Positions 43,489 to 52,612 of a DNA stretch of 64,000 nucleotides are shown piece after piece. The position numbers and the translations under genes were made by a program. The number at the start of each line of letters is the position of its first letter. Position 1 is the stretch's first letter. This DNA is from an uncultured Croceicoccus sp. (lineage in GTDB: Bacteria; Pseudomonadota; Alphaproteobacteria; Sphingomonadales; Sphingomonadaceae), in NCBI RefSeq assembly GCF_947496385.1, contig NZ_CANMCP010000001.1, positions 682,001-746,000 of the forward strand. The letters are read 5' to 3'. Below the pieces are notes generated by a model that saw nothing but the letters and a program-made list of their open reading frames with translations, made no database searches and was not told the DNA's origin.

Positions 43489-44799
43489 TCAGCCGAACAC
43501 GCGGTCGAAGATGGTGTCCACCTGCCGGAAATGGTAATCGAGGTCGAATTTCTCCTCGATCTGCTGCGTCGTGAGGGCCGCGGTGACTTCCCCGTCCGCC
43601 TTCAGCAGTTCGAGCAGCGAAAGCTCGCCATCCGATTCCCACACCTTCATCGCATTGCGCTGCACCAGGCGATAGGCATCCTCGCGGCTGACGCCGGCCT
43701 GCGTGAGCGCGAGCAGAACCCGCTGCGAATGGACGAGCCCGCCCATCCGGTCGAGATTCTTCTGCATGCGTTCGGGATAGACGAGCAGCTTTTCCACCAC
43801 CCCGGTCAACCGCGCGAGCGCGAAATCCAGCGTGATGGTCGCATCCGGCCCGATGAACCGTTCGACCGAGGAATGCGATATGTCGCGTTCGTGCCACAGC
43901 GCCACATTCTCCATCGCGGGCATCACGGCGGAGCGCACCACGCGCGCAAGCCCGGTGAGGTTCTCGGTCAGCACCGGGTTACGCTTGTGCGGCATGGCGC
44001 TCGACCCCTTCTGGCCGGGGGAGAAATATTCCTCCGCCTCGAGTACTTCGGTACGCTGGAGGTGCCGCACCTCGACCGAAAGCCGCTCGATCGAACTCGC
44101 AATCACGCCCAGCACGGCAAAGAACATCGCGTGACGGTCGCGCGGGATCACCTGCGTCGAGACGGGCTCGATCGCGAGGCCCATCTTTTCCGCGACATGT
44201 GCCTCCACCGACGGGTCGATATTGGCAAAGGTACCGACCGCACCCGAAATCGCGCAGGTGGCGATTTCACGTCGCGCGAATTCGAGCCGTTCGCGGCACC
44301 GGCTGAACTCGGCATAAGCCTCCGCCATTTTCAGGCCGAAGGTGACGGGTTCGGCATGGATGCCGTGGCTGCGCCCGATGGTGGGGGTGTATTTATGCTC
44401 CTCGGCGCGCTTCTTGATCGCGGCGAGGAGTGCGTCAATGTCGTCGAGCAGCATCGCCGCCGCCCGGTCGAGCTGCACCGCGAGCGTCGTGTCGAGCACG
44501 TCGGAGCTCGTCATGCCCTGATGCATGAAGCGGGCCTCGTCGCCGACCTGTTCCGCGACCCACGTGAGGAACGCGATGACGTCGTGCTTGGTCACCGCCT
44601 CGATCGCGTCGATCGCCTCCACGTCGATTTTCGGGTCGGTCGCCCACCAGTCCCACAATGCCTTTGCCGCGCTTTCGGGCACGACGCCCAATTCGCCGAG
44701 CTTCTGCGTGGCGTGGGCCTCGATCTCGAACCAGATGCGATATTTCGCCTCCGGCTCCCAGATCGCGGTCATGGCGGGGCGGGCATAGCGTGGGACCAT
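43489..44799 (-). CDS. purB: Adenylosuccinate lyase PurB
   Basis: PurB acts twice in purine synthesis, on SAICAR and on adenylosuccinate. The 436-residue fumarase-fold enzyme has MTSSDVLDT, TPTIGRSHGIHAEPVTFG with the catalytic His, and the signature GQKGSSAMPHKRNPVLTEN with the mobile catalytic Ser. The ATG at 44799 (MVPRYARPAMTAIW) is the family start. It has its own promoter at 44842-44870. Confidence 0.97.
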   Translation of the reverse strand: MVPRYARPAMTAIWEPEAKYRIWFEIEAHATQKLGELGVVPESAAKALWDWWATDPKIDVEAIDAIEAVTKHDVIAFLTWVAEQVGDEARFMHQGMTSSDVLDTTLAVQLDRAAAMLLDDIDALLAAIKKRAEEHKYTPTIGRSHGIHAEPVTFGLKMAEAYAEFSRCRERLEFARREIATCAISGAVGTFANIDPSVEAHVAEKMGLAIEPVSTQVIPRDRHAMFFAVLGVIASSIERLSVEVRHLQRTEVLEAEEYFSPGQKGSSAMPHKRNPVLTENLTGLARVVRSAVMPAMENVALWHERDISHSSVERFIGPDATITLDFALARLTGVVEKLLVYPERMQKNLDRMGGLVHSQRVLLALTQAGVSREDAYRLVQRNAMKVWESDGELSLLELLKADGEVTAALTTQQIEEKFDLDYHFRQVDTIFDRVFG

Positions 44800-44841
44800 C
44801 GGGCGTACTCCGGTTCGCAAGAATTGGGGGCTTTGGCCGCG

Positions 44842-44870
44842 CGGCTAGGGCGCAGGCGCGCATTTGGCAA
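44842..44870 (-). promoter_or_regulatory. Promoter of purB
   Basis: On the minus strand TTGCCA (44865-44870) and TAGCCG (44842-44847) are 17 bp apart, about 43 bp upstream of the purB start. Confidence 0.5.
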
Positions 44871-44891
44871 GTGCGGCGGGCGCGATGCGGC

Positions 44892-45602
44892 TCAGATCAG
44901 GCCCTTCGCCTTCATCGAGACGGTCCCCTCGCGCCCGATGATGACGTGATCGTGTACCGCGATGTTCAGAAGCCGGCCGGCCTCGGCAATGCGATTGGTG
45001 ATCTGGATGTCGGCGCGGCTGGGCTGCGGATTGCCGCTGGGGTGATTATGCGCGAGGATGAGCGCGGCCGCGCCCAGTTCCATCGCCCGGCCGATCACCT
45101 CGCGCGGGTGGATCGCGGCCTCGTCGAGGGAGCCATCCCCCAGATGTTCGTCGCGGATGAGCCGGTTCTTCTTGTCGAGATAGAGCACGCGCACACGCTC
45201 CACCCGCAGATGCGCCATGTCGATGGTGAGATAGTCGAGCAAGGCCTGCCAGCTTCCCAGCACCGGCTTGTCCATGACCTCCGCCCGGGCGAGCCGGCGG
45301 GTGGCCACGGCGACGATCTTCATCGCCGCGGCGCTGGTCTCGCCCATGCCGGGGTGGTTTTCGAGCGCGGTCCTGTCGGCGTTGAAGATCCCGGCAAGGC
45401 TTCCGAACCGGCTCATCAGCGCGCGGGCCAGCGGTTTCACGTCGCGGCGCGGGATGGCCGTCATCAACAGATATTCGACGATCTCGTAATCGGCCAGCGC
45501 GTCGCTGCCCCCTTGAAGGAGGCGTTTGCGCAGGCGCGCGCGATGGCCGCTGGGGTCGGTTCCGGCTTTCGGCTCGACCGGCGTCGTGGGCCCTGCGTCC
45601 AT
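44892..45602 (-). CDS. radC: RadC/YeeS family JAB-domain protein
   Basis: This is a 236-residue RadC protein with an N-terminal helix-hairpin-helix-like part (DYEIVEYLLMTAIPRRDVKPLARALM, GMGETSAAAMK) and a JAB1/MPN metalloprotease-like domain bearing the metal motif AHNHPSGNPQPSRAD. The name comes from an old repair phenotype that proved to be due to recG; the real function is not known. ATG 45602 follows AGGAC. GTG 45629 is an alternative, and the frame stays open to 45812 without family residues. Confidence 0.9.
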   Translation of the reverse strand: MDAGPTTPVEPKAGTDPSGHRARLRKRLLQGGSDALADYEIVEYLLMTAIPRRDVKPLARALMSRFGSLAGIFNADRTALENHPGMGETSAAAMKIVAVATRRLARAEVMDKPVLGSWQALLDYLTIDMAHLRVERVRVLYLDKKNRLIRDEHLGDGSLDEAAIHPREVIGRAMELGAAALILAHNHPSGNPQPSRADIQITNRIAEAGRLLNIAVHDHVIIGREGTVSMKAKGLI

Positions 45603-45811
45603 CGGCAATTCGTCCTGCGGTTTTGTCACGATGCGCTTTTCCGCGAGCGGTAGCAGCACGCACAGCAGCGCGCGTGTCGGGGAGGGCCAAAGCGCCCCGC
45701 CGGGAAGGTGTGTGGACAGATCATGCTTTCCATTGCCTTTCGCCGCGATGCTGCGCAAGTCTGCGCCGCCGCGGTTCCGCGCGGTCGCACGAGGAATGAC
45801 GGCAGGACGCA

Positions 45812-48800
45812 ATGACGCAAGGCGAGGACGATAGGGCGGTGGGCGATTCGCCCGTACGCCGCCGTCGCTGGCCCCGCATCGTCGCGGGGCTTTTCGCGGT
45901 CGTGGCTCTTTTCGCGGCTGGAATCTGGATCGCGCGGGAACGGCTCGCGCGCGGTGCGGTGGACGACATGCTCGCGGACATGGATGTGCCGGCCCGCTAC
46001 GACATCGTCGAAATCGGCCCGGATCGCCAGGTGCTCGCCAATATCGTGGTTGGCGACCCAGACCGTCCCGACCTTGTGATCGAACGGGCGGTGGTTGCCA
46101 CGCGCCTGCGTTTCGGGACGCCGGAAATCACCGGGATACGGCTCGTGCGGCCCCGGCTTTATGGCGTGCTGCGCGGCGACAGGGTCAGTTTCGGCACTCT
46201 CGATCCGGTGCTCTATCCCGAAAGCACGGGGGAGCCGTTTCGCCTGCCCGATCTCGACATCGACATTCTGGATGGGCGGGCGCGCGTGCTGTCGCCTTAT
46301 GGCAATCTCGGTGTGAAGCTTACCGGCGGGGGCAATCTTCGCGACGGGTTCGCCGCGACGATGGGTGCGGTGGTGCCGCGCCTTTCCGCCAAAGGCTGCA
46401 CCGCGCAAGGGCTCAGCCTTTATGGCCGGCTCGCCATCGCGGACGAGGCGCCGCGCTTTGTCGGGCCGCTGCGCGCCGATGTGGCGCGCTGTCCCGAATC
46501 GGACCTTTCGCTGGCGCAGGCGAGCTGGACCGTGCGCGGGGAGACCGGCGCGGATTTGCGCCGCGCCATGGTGAGCGGCGCGCTTCGCACCGGGCGGGTT
46601 GCGGTGGGCGGCAATGCGGTCGGCGCGCTGAACGGGCGGCTTGCGGTATCGGTGCGCGAAAGCGGCGCGATGGTGGCGGATTTCGACCTTTCCGGGCGCG
46701 ACGCGGCGTTTGCGGGGGCCGCGGTTGCGCGCGTCGCGCTCGACGGCAATATCCGGAGCGCGGGCGGGTTCGATCGCTGGCAATTGTCCGGTGATGTGTC
46801 CGGCGGCGGGTTCGACCTGTCCGGCGTCGTCGATCCGGCGCTGGAACAGGTGCAGAGATCCGGCGCCGATACCTTGCTCGCGCCGCTCGCAGGCCGGGTG
46901 CGCGCCGTGCTGCGCCGCTCCATGCCGCGAGCATCCTTTTCCGCCGCGCTACAGGCGCGCGCCGCCGAGGGGGAGACGCGCATTGCCATCGCGCGGGCGG
47001 GGCTTCGCGGCGGGGACGGCGCGCCGCTGCTCTCGCTCAATCAGGTGCAGATCGGGTTGGGCGAGAGCCTGCGTCTCTATCGCGCGCGTTTCGCCACGGG
47101 CGGCACGGGCATGCCCCGGCTCGTCGGCGCGATCGACGGGGAGGGGGATGCGCCGCTGCTCCGCCTGCGCATGGCGGATTATGCGGCGGGCGACGCGCGC
47201 ATCGCGATCCCCGAAATGCAGGTGCGGCAATCGCGCGACGGGTTCGTCATGAACGGCGAGATACTGGCGAGCGGCCCGCTCCCCGGCGGCGCGGTGGAGG
47301 GGCTGCGCCTGCCGGTATCGGGGACGTATTTGTCGCGTCGCGGCTTGCGGATGTGGGATGATTGCATGGCGCCGCGCTTCGATTCGCTGCGCTATGCGAA
47401 TTTCACGCTCAATCGGCAGAGTCTGCTGCTGTGCCCGGCGGGCGGGTCCGCCATGCTGGCCATCGGGCCGGGCGGCACGCGCGTGGCCGTCGGGGCGCCG
47501 CGGCTCGATCTTTCGGGACGGCTTGGTGAAACGCCGGTGCGCCTTGTGTCCGGGCCGGTCGGGCTTGCCTTGCGCGGGGGGCAGCCTGCGGTGGTTCGCG
47601 CCCGGACGATGAATGTGGCGCTCGGACCGCAGGCGACGGCGGTGCGCTTTGCCATCGACGATCTCACCGCGCGGATCGGGCGCGACATCGGCGGCGCGTT
47701 TTCCGGGACCGAGGTGACGCTTCCGTCCGTGCCGCTCGACATCGGGGAGGCGGGCGGCGAATGGTCGTATCGCGACGGGGCCTTGCGGATCGAGGACGGC
47801 GCCTTCGTCCTCACCGACCGGCAGGACGACGCGCGATTCGAGCCCATGATCGCAAGGGGCGCGACCCTCGTCCTTGCCGATAACATCATCAGCGCAGAGG
47901 CGCTTTTCCGCGAGCCAAGGACCGGAATTGCCATCGTCGATGCCGATATTCGCCACGACCTGACCGACGGGCAGGGCCGGGCCGATCTTTCGGTCGCGGG
48001 AATTGCTTTCGGCGACGACCTGCAACCGACCGACATCACGCGGCTCGCTCTCGGCAATATTGCCAATGCGCGCGGGTCGGTGCGCGGGCGGGGGCGGATC
48101 GACTGGAACGGCGAGGGCGTCAAATCGACCGGGGTGGTCAGCACCGATTCGCTGGATTTCGCGGCTGCCTTCGGCCCGGTCACTGGGATGGCGGGGACGT
48201 TGCGCTTTACCGATCTTCTGAACCTCGAAACCGCGCCGGACCAGCGGTTGTCTATTGCGGAGCTGAACCCCGGCGTGCCGGTGTCCGATGGCGAGGTGTT
48301 CGTGACATTGCGCCCGGGATTGCGGCTCGACCTCAATGGGGGCAGCTGGCCGTTCCTGGGCGGAAGGCTCGTTCTGGAGCCGACCTCGCTGACGCTCGGC
48401 GCGACGGAGCGGCGCAGTTTCACGCTCGTCATCGCCGGGCTGGACGCGGGGCGGGTGATCGAACGGCTCGGCGTCGCGAATCTGAGTGCGAGCGGCACGT
48501 TCGACGGGCGCATTCCCATCGTGTTCGACGAGGCGGGCGGCCGGGTGGAGGGCGGTAGCCTGCAATCGCGTCCGCCGGGGGGCAACATCGCCTATGTCGG
48601 GGAATTGAGTTACAAGGATCTGTCGCCCATCGCCAATTTCGCCTTCGCGGCGCTGCGCTCGCTCGATTACAAGCGGATGAGCGTCGCGATCGACGGCGCG
48701 CTCGAAGGGGAGATCGTCACGCGGGTCCGCTTCGACGGCGTGTCGCAGGGGCCGGGCACGCAATCGAACTTCCTCACCCGGCGCATCGCGAAGCTTCCGT

Positions 48801-49018
48801 TCCGCTTCAACGTGAACATACGCGCACCGTTCTATCAACTCATCGGCAGCCTCAAGTCACTCTACGATCCTTCGGCGGTTCGCGATCCGCGCGAATTGGG
48901 GCTGGTCGACGACGACGGGGTGCGATTGATCCCCGACGACCGCGCCGTCCCCGCGCCATCGCCGGACGCCGAGCCGACCCCCATCATTCAGCCCGCAGAA
49001 AGCGAGACCGTGCCATGA
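45812..49018 (+). CDS. ydbH: YdbH-family intermembrane lipid-transport protein (AsmA-like)
   Basis: This 1068-residue protein has one N-terminal membrane helix (IVAGLFAVVALFAAGIWIA, about 23-41) and a very long, beta-rich periplasmic part with little charge patterning, as in AsmA-like bridges. The C-terminal region (about 760-1000: YVGELSYKDLSPIANFAFAAL, MSVAIDGALEGEI) is the YdbH/dicarboxylate-transport-like domain. In E. coli YdbH pairs with the outer-membrane lipoprotein YnbE to form a phospholipid bridge, and YdbL modulates it. The same three genes follow here in the same order with overlapping stops and starts. It is divergent from radC across about 210 bp. Confidence 0.85.
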   Translation: MTQGEDDRAVGDSPVRRRRWPRIVAGLFAVVALFAAGIWIARERLARGAVDDMLADMDVPARYDIVEIGPDRQVLANIVVGDPDRPDLVIERAVVATRLRFGTPEITGIRLVRPRLYGVLRGDRVSFGTLDPVLYPESTGEPFRLPDLDIDILDGRARVLSPYGNLGVKLTGGGNLRDGFAATMGAVVPRLSAKGCTAQGLSLYGRLAIADEAPRFVGPLRADVARCPESDLSLAQASWTVRGETGADLRRAMVSGALRTGRVAVGGNAVGALNGRLAVSVRESGAMVADFDLSGRDAAFAGAAVARVALDGNIRSAGGFDRWQLSGDVSGGGFDLSGVVDPALEQVQRSGADTLLAPLAGRVRAVLRRSMPRASFSAALQARAAEGETRIAIARAGLRGGDGAPLLSLNQVQIGLGESLRLYRARFATGGTGMPRLVGAIDGEGDAPLLRLRMADYAAGDARIAIPEMQVRQSRDGFVMNGEILASGPLPGGAVEGLRLPVSGTYLSRRGLRMWDDCMAPRFDSLRYANFTLNRQSLLLCPAGGSAMLAIGPGGTRVAVGAPRLDLSGRLGETPVRLVSGPVGLALRGGQPAVVRARTMNVALGPQATAVRFAIDDLTARIGRDIGGAFSGTEVTLPSVPLDIGEAGGEWSYRDGALRIEDGAFVLTDRQDDARFEPMIARGATLVLADNIISAEALFREPRTGIAIVDADIRHDLTDGQGRADLSVAGIAFGDDLQPTDITRLALGNIANARGSVRGRGRIDWNGEGVKSTGVVSTDSLDFAAAFGPVTGMAGTLRFTDLLNLETAPDQRLSIAELNPGVPVSDGEVFVTLRPGLRLDLNGGSWPFLGGRLVLEPTSLTLGATERRSFTLVIAGLDAGRVIERLGVANLSASGTFDGRIPIVFDEAGGRVEGGSLQSRPPGGNIAYVGELSYKDLSPIANFAFAALRSLDYKRMSVAIDGALEGEIVTRVRFDGVSQGPGTQSNFLTRRIAKLPFRFNVNIRAPFYQLIGSLKSLYDPSAVRDPRELGLVDDDGVRLIPDDRAVPAPSPDAEPTPIIQPAESETVP

Positions 49019-49248
49019 ACCGGACCAATTTGACGATAGCTGTGCATGGCGTTCGAAGGCGTGCCATTATGATACGCGGCATTGTGATGGTCGCGATGCT
49101 CGGCCCGTTTGTCACCGCATGCGTGAATGTGACGGCGCCGTCCGACCCGATCGTCATCGAATTGAACGTGAACATCAAACAGGAAGTTCTCTACAGGCTC
49201 GTCGCCTCGGCCGAAGAGAACATCGAAAGCAATCCGGAGATATTCTGA
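49015..49248 (+). CDS. ynbE: YnbE-like outer-membrane lipoprotein
   Basis: This small lipoprotein is the partner of YdbH. The 77-residue reading begins at ATG 49015, overlapping the ydbH stop (ATGA). A shorter start at ATG 49069 would give 60 residues, close to the E. coli length, and a normal lipoprotein signal; I cannot decide between them. The lipobox FVTAC gives the acylated Cys at residue 36 of the longer form. The mature part (IVIELNVNIKQEVLYRLV) is the conserved YnbE segment. The stop overlaps the ydbL start. Confidence 0.85.
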   Translation: MNRTNLTIAVHGVRRRAIMIRGIVMVAMLGPFVTACVNVTAPSDPIVIELNVNIKQEVLYRLVASAEENIESNPEIF

Positions 49249-49655
49249 TGCCCCGCCACACTCTTGCCCGCCGCCTTGCCGGCCTCGCCCTGCCGGCGTT
49301 CGCGCTTCTCGCCATGGCGCAGCCTGCCGGCGCGATGCAGCGCGAACCCGCCTATGCCGAGGCGCGCGCCAACGGCACCGTCGGCGAGAGGATCGACGGC
49401 TATCTCGGCTTTACCGGCGCGCCGCCGGCCGGGCTTCGCGCGGTGATCGACGACATCAATATCCGCCGCAAGGCCAGCTATGCCGACCGTGCCCGGGCCG
49501 CCGGCGTCACGATCGAGGAATTCGCCTTTGCCCAGGGCTGCATCCTCATCGCGCGCACCTCGCCGGGCGAAAAGTATCAGGCACCGGGTGGAAGCTGGCA
49601 GACCCGCGGGAGCGGCGCGCCGCAGCTCGATCCGCGCTGTCCCGCGGTGGGCTGA
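49248..49655 (+). CDS. ydbL: YdbL-like periplasmic protein (DUF1318)
   Basis: This 135-residue exported protein belongs to the DUF1318 family, third gene of ydbH-ynbE-ydbL. ATG 49248 overlaps the ynbE stop by one base (TGATG) and is preceded by GGAG. A signal peptide ends near AGAMQ (residue 26). The conserved part runs GTVGERIDGYLGF, DDINIRRKASYADRARAAGV and AQGCILIARTSPGEKYQAPGGSWQTR. In E. coli YdbL appears to control the YdbH-YnbE bridge. Confidence 0.85.
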   Translation: MPRHTLARRLAGLALPAFALLAMAQPAGAMQREPAYAEARANGTVGERIDGYLGFTGAPPAGLRAVIDDINIRRKASYADRARAAGVTIEEFAFAQGCILIARTSPGEKYQAPGGSWQTRGSGAPQLDPRCPAVG

Positions 49656-49733
49656 ACGTCCGGGGGGCCGCCGCATCGATGGGTGCGCGGGAACGATCCT
49701 TCGCCGCTACTGCGATGAAGGCGTGCGCTTGTG

Positions 49734-49762
49734 TTGACTTGCCCGAACCCCTTTCCTAAAGG
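49734..49762 (+). promoter_or_regulatory. Promoter of the ATP synthase F0 operon
   Basis: TTGACT (49734-49739) and TAAAGG (49757-49762) are exactly 17 bp apart, about 68 bp upstream of the first gene. This is the best promoter in the window. Confidence 0.65.
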
Positions 49763-49830
49763 AGCGGCGCCCTCGACGGGCAGCTAATCGCACTTGCCGA
49801 GCGGACTTCTTGGTTGGAGGAGCTACAGGC

Positions 49831-50148
49831 ATGGGTGAAGAGCGGTCCGGGCGGGAGCCACTTGGCGAGGATGCGCGAATCGACGCGCTCGACGCGCAGC
49901 TCAAGGCTGCGAAAGAGCGGGAAGAGCAACGCAACCGGCCGCAATCCCACGGGACCGATGCGAATTATCGCATGGGAAACAGGGTGCTTGCGGAATTGCT
50001 GGGCGGGCTTATCGGCGGCGCGCTGATCGGTTGGGTGATCGACCGGTTTGCAGGTACCGGGCCGTGGGGTCTGTTGGTGATGCTGTTCCTCGGGATAGTC
50101 GTTGCTTTCAGAAACATAATTAGGATTTCGAACACGCGTTCCGATTGA
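49831..50148 (+). CDS. atpI: AtpI/AtpZ-like protein, first gene of the F0 operon
   Basis: This 105-residue membrane protein has a hydrophilic N-terminus (about 1-50) and two helices (VLAELLGGLIGGALIGWVID and WGLLVMLFLGIVVAFRN). AtpI helps assemble the c-ring. GGAGGAG (49816-49822) sets the ATG at 49831. An earlier in-frame TTG at 49810 lies upstream of this ribosome site and is rejected. atpB follows 149 bp later. Confidence 0.9.
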   Translation: MGEERSGREPLGEDARIDALDAQLKAAKEREEQRNRPQSHGTDANYRMGNRVLAELLGGLIGGALIGWVIDRFAGTGPWGLLVMLFLGIVVAFRNIIRISNTRSD

Positions 50149-50297
50149 TCTGCCTGGCTTTACGGGCAGTATCGAAAGGGGCGCCGGTGTTTTTGCATAG
50201 CTGCGATCGTCGCCCACACGGGGCGGGGACGCGTTGAGGGATAAGGGACGATCCGGGCAGATTGCCATGGGCCGCCTCGAACGACAGGGACAATCGC

Positions 50298-51083
50298 GTG
50301 GCAACCGAAGCCAAGGTCGATCCGATGCACCAGTTCACCATCGAGCCGCTTTTCGGCTCCGATGGGTGGGAAGTGGCCGGATATAATCTCGCATTCACGA
50401 ATTCGGCGCTCTGGATGGCGCTGACGGCGGTCGTGCTCTGGGGCTTCGTCGCGCTGGGCATGAAGGGGCAGCTCGTCCCCGGGCGCTGGCAGATGGCGGT
50501 CGAAAGCTTCACCGGCTTCGTCGACGACATGCTGGAGGCGAACATCGGCAAGGCCGGGCGCAAATACGTGCCCTACGTGTTCTCGCTGTTCATGTTCATC
50601 CTGTTCGCCAACGTGCTCGGCCTGCTGCCGCTCGGCGTCGTCGGCCTGCACCCCTTTACCTTCACCAGCCATTTCACGGTCACCGGCATTCTCGCGATCA
50701 TGTCGTTCTCGATCGTGCTGATCGTCGGATTTGCGAAGCACGGGATCGGTTTTCTGTCGCTGTTCGTGCCGCATGGCACGCCCGCGCTGATGATCCCGTT
50801 CATCTTCCTGGTCGAGCTGGTCAGCTTCATGGTCCGCCCGTTCAGCCTCGCGCTGCGGCTTTTCGTGGCGATGATGGCCGGGCACCTTCTGCTCGAGGTC
50901 CTGTCGGGCTTCGTCATCAGCAGCTCGAACGCGGGGGTCGGCACCGGCGTGCTCGTCGGCATTCCCACGTTCCTCCTGATGATCGGCATCTGCGCGCTCG
51001 AACTGCTCGTCGCTGCCGTGCAGGCCTATGTTTTCGCCCTGTTGACCGCGCTCTACATCAATGACGCGGAAAACCTTCACTAA
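50298..51083 (+). CDS. atpB: ATP synthase F0 subunit a
   Basis: Subunit a forms the two proton half-channels beside the c-ring. The 261-residue protein has five to six helices and the essential Arg in SFMVRPFSLALRLFVAMMAGH. LLVAAVQAYVFALLTALYINDA is the typical last helix. I start at GTG 50298 (VATEAKVDPMHQF); an ATG at 50262 adds non-conserved residues. Confidence 0.96.
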   Translation: MATEAKVDPMHQFTIEPLFGSDGWEVAGYNLAFTNSALWMALTAVVLWGFVALGMKGQLVPGRWQMAVESFTGFVDDMLEANIGKAGRKYVPYVFSLFMFILFANVLGLLPLGVVGLHPFTFTSHFTVTGILAIMSFSIVLIVGFAKHGIGFLSLFVPHGTPALMIPFIFLVELVSFMVRPFSLALRLFVAMMAGHLLLEVLSGFVISSSNAGVGTGVLVGIPTFLLMIGICALELLVAAVQAYVFALLTALYINDAENLH

Positions 51084-51123
51084 GTCTTCGAATTACCGAA
51101 TCTACGAAAGGGAGTTTATTACC

Positions 51124-51351
51124 ATGGACGCAGAAAGCGCACGCATGCTCGGTGCCGGTCTCGCCGCTGTCGGTGCCGGTCTGGCATCGCTGGGTGTCGG
51201 CAATGTCTTTGCAAAGTTCCTGGAAGGCGCGCTGCGCAATCCGGGCGCCGCAGACGGTCAGCAGGGCCGCCTGTTCATCGGCTTCGCCGCTGCCGAACTT
51301 CTCGGTCTGCTGGCGTTCGTCGTGGCGATGATCCTGGTCTTCGTGGCCTGA
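51124..51351 (+). CDS. atpE: ATP synthase F0 subunit c
   Basis: This 75-residue hairpin forms the rotor ring. Helix 1 is the glycine-rich GAGLAAVGAGLASLGVG, the polar loop holds ALRNPGAADGQQG, and helix 2 carries the proton-binding Glu in FAAAELLGLLAF. ATG 51124 follows GGGAG. A hairpin lies directly after the stop. Confidence 0.97.
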   Translation: MDAESARMLGAGLAAVGAGLASLGVGNVFAKFLEGALRNPGAADGQQGRLFIGFAAAELLGLLAFVVAMILVFVA

Positions 51352-51366
51352 TCGCATTGCCTGTGC

Positions 51367-51398
51367 GATCCGGCCGGGGCAGGGGCCCTGGCCGGATC
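51367..51398 (+). other. Intercistronic hairpin after atpE
   Basis: GATCCGGCC (51367-51375) pairs perfectly with GGCCGGATC (51390-51398), 15 bp after the atpE stop, with no T-run. Subunit c is needed in many more copies than the other F0 subunits, so a partial terminator or 3'-end shield here would make sense (inference). Confidence 0.55.
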
Positions 51399-51431
51399 GA
51401 TACCTATCCAATCATGCCTTCGGACTGATCG

Positions 51432-51926
51432 ATGCCACAAATCGAACAAATCGCCGCGACCTATGCCAGCCAGATCTTCTGGCTGCTGCTGATTTTCGGT
51501 CTCGTGTTTTTCGTGGTCGGAAAAGGCATGGTGCCCAAGGTCATGGGCACGGTCGACATGCGCGACAAGCGTATCGCCGACGATCTTACCGCCGCCGAAA
51601 CCGCCCGCCGCGAAGCGGACGAGCAGGAAGAGGCATGGCGCAAACGTGAAAACGACAATCGCGCGCGGGCTCAGGCTCTCATCGCGGAGGCGAAAGCCGA
51701 TGCCGCCGGCCAGACCGAGCGTGCCGTCGCCGAGGCACAGTCCCGCATCGACGAGAAGCTCGCCGCGGCCGAGGCACGCATCGATGCCTCGCGCCGCAAT
51801 GCCGCGACCGAGATCGAGAATGTCGCCACCGAAGCGACCCAGGACATCGTGAAGCGCATTGCCGCGCTCAACGTGTCGCAGGCCGAGGCGCACAACGCCG
51901 TCAAGGAGGTCATGGTCCGTGGCTGA
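51432..51926 (+). CDS. ATP synthase F0 subunit b'
   Basis: This 164-residue peripheral-stalk subunit has one N-terminal helix in the membrane (IFWLLLIFGLVFFVVGKGMVP, about 15-35) and then a long charged coiled-coil to the end. Two different b-type genes in tandem are typical of alphaproteobacteria and phototrophs. The first is usually called b' (atpF', atpG or atpX in different genomes), so no symbol is given. Its last codons overlap the next gene. Confidence 0.92.
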   Translation: MPQIEQIAATYASQIFWLLLIFGLVFFVVGKGMVPKVMGTVDMRDKRIADDLTAAETARREADEQEEAWRKRENDNRARAQALIAEAKADAAGQTERAVAEAQSRIDEKLAAAEARIDASRRNAATEIENVATEATQDIVKRIAALNVSQAEAHNAVKEVMVRG

Positions 51927-52524
51927 TTACCAACTGTTTCTGAACGGCATGGCCGTTACCTCCGTCGGGGTCGAGGAACGCCTCGATCATGCTGCCGAAC
52001 TCGAAGGCATGACCGAGGACCACGGCGGCGAGCATGTCGAACCTGTGGCGTTCGGCTTCATCGGGCCGGGTGCATGGGTGTCGATGGCGATGCTCGTGTT
52101 CATCCTTATCCTGTTGTGGAAAGGTGTGCCGAAACTCGTCGCAGGCAGCCTGGATGCGCGTATCGCTGCCATCCGGGAGCAGCTCGACGATGCAAAGCGC
52201 CTGCGCGGCGAAGCCGAAGCTCTTCGCAAAGAATATGCCGACAAGATTGCCGGTGCCGAACGCGACGCGGAGGCCATGCTCGAAAATGCGCGGCGCGAGG
52301 CCGGTGCCATTGTCGAGCGTGCGGAAACCGACACGGCGGCGATGATCGCCCGCCGCGAACGCATGGCGCAGGACAAGATTGCCGGCGCCGAACGCGCCGC
52401 GGTCGAGGAACTGCGCGCGCAGGCAGCCCGCGCCTCGGCCGAAGCATCGGGGCAGATCATCGCCCGCAACCACAACGCGGTCGCCGATCGTGCGCTGGTT
52501 GACAAGGCGATCGCCAGCTTCTGA
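51919..52524 (+). CDS. atpF: ATP synthase F0 subunit b
   Basis: This 201-residue subunit b has a membrane helix at about 53-73 (GAWVSMAMLVFILILLWKGV) and a long coiled-coil. GTG 51919 is chosen because AAGGAGG (51903-51909) lies 9 bp upstream; it overlaps the b' gene by 8 bp. ATG starts at 51949 or 52009 would remove the N-terminal 10 or 30 residues. It is the last gene of the operon; the F1 genes are elsewhere. Confidence 0.93.
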   Translation: MADYQLFLNGMAVTSVGVEERLDHAAELEGMTEDHGGEHVEPVAFGFIGPGAWVSMAMLVFILILLWKGVPKLVAGSLDARIAAIREQLDDAKRLRGEAEALRKEYADKIAGAERDAEAMLENARREAGAIVERAETDTAAMIARRERMAQDKIAGAERAAVEELRAQAARASAEASGQIIARNHNAVADRALVDKAIASF

Positions 52525-52545
52525 CCCTATTGCCAGCGTCAGAAT

Positions 52546-52579
52546 AAAAGCCCGGCGGGAGCGATCCTGCCGGGCTTTT
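52546..52579 (+). terminator. Terminator of the F0 operon (also usable by gloB)
   Basis: AAAAGCCCGGC (52546-52556) pairs with GCCGGGCTTTT (52569-52579), with a further GGGA/TCCT pairing inside. T-runs flank both sides, so it can end both strands. Confidence 0.9.
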
Positions 52580-52612
52580 CGTATTTGTCAGCTATCGCGG
52601 CGCAAGCTGATC

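Noticed and set aside
46949..48838. A 629-codon minus-strand frame opposite ydbH
   Set aside because: Arg/Pro/His-rich shadow; ydbH is supported by its operon partners.
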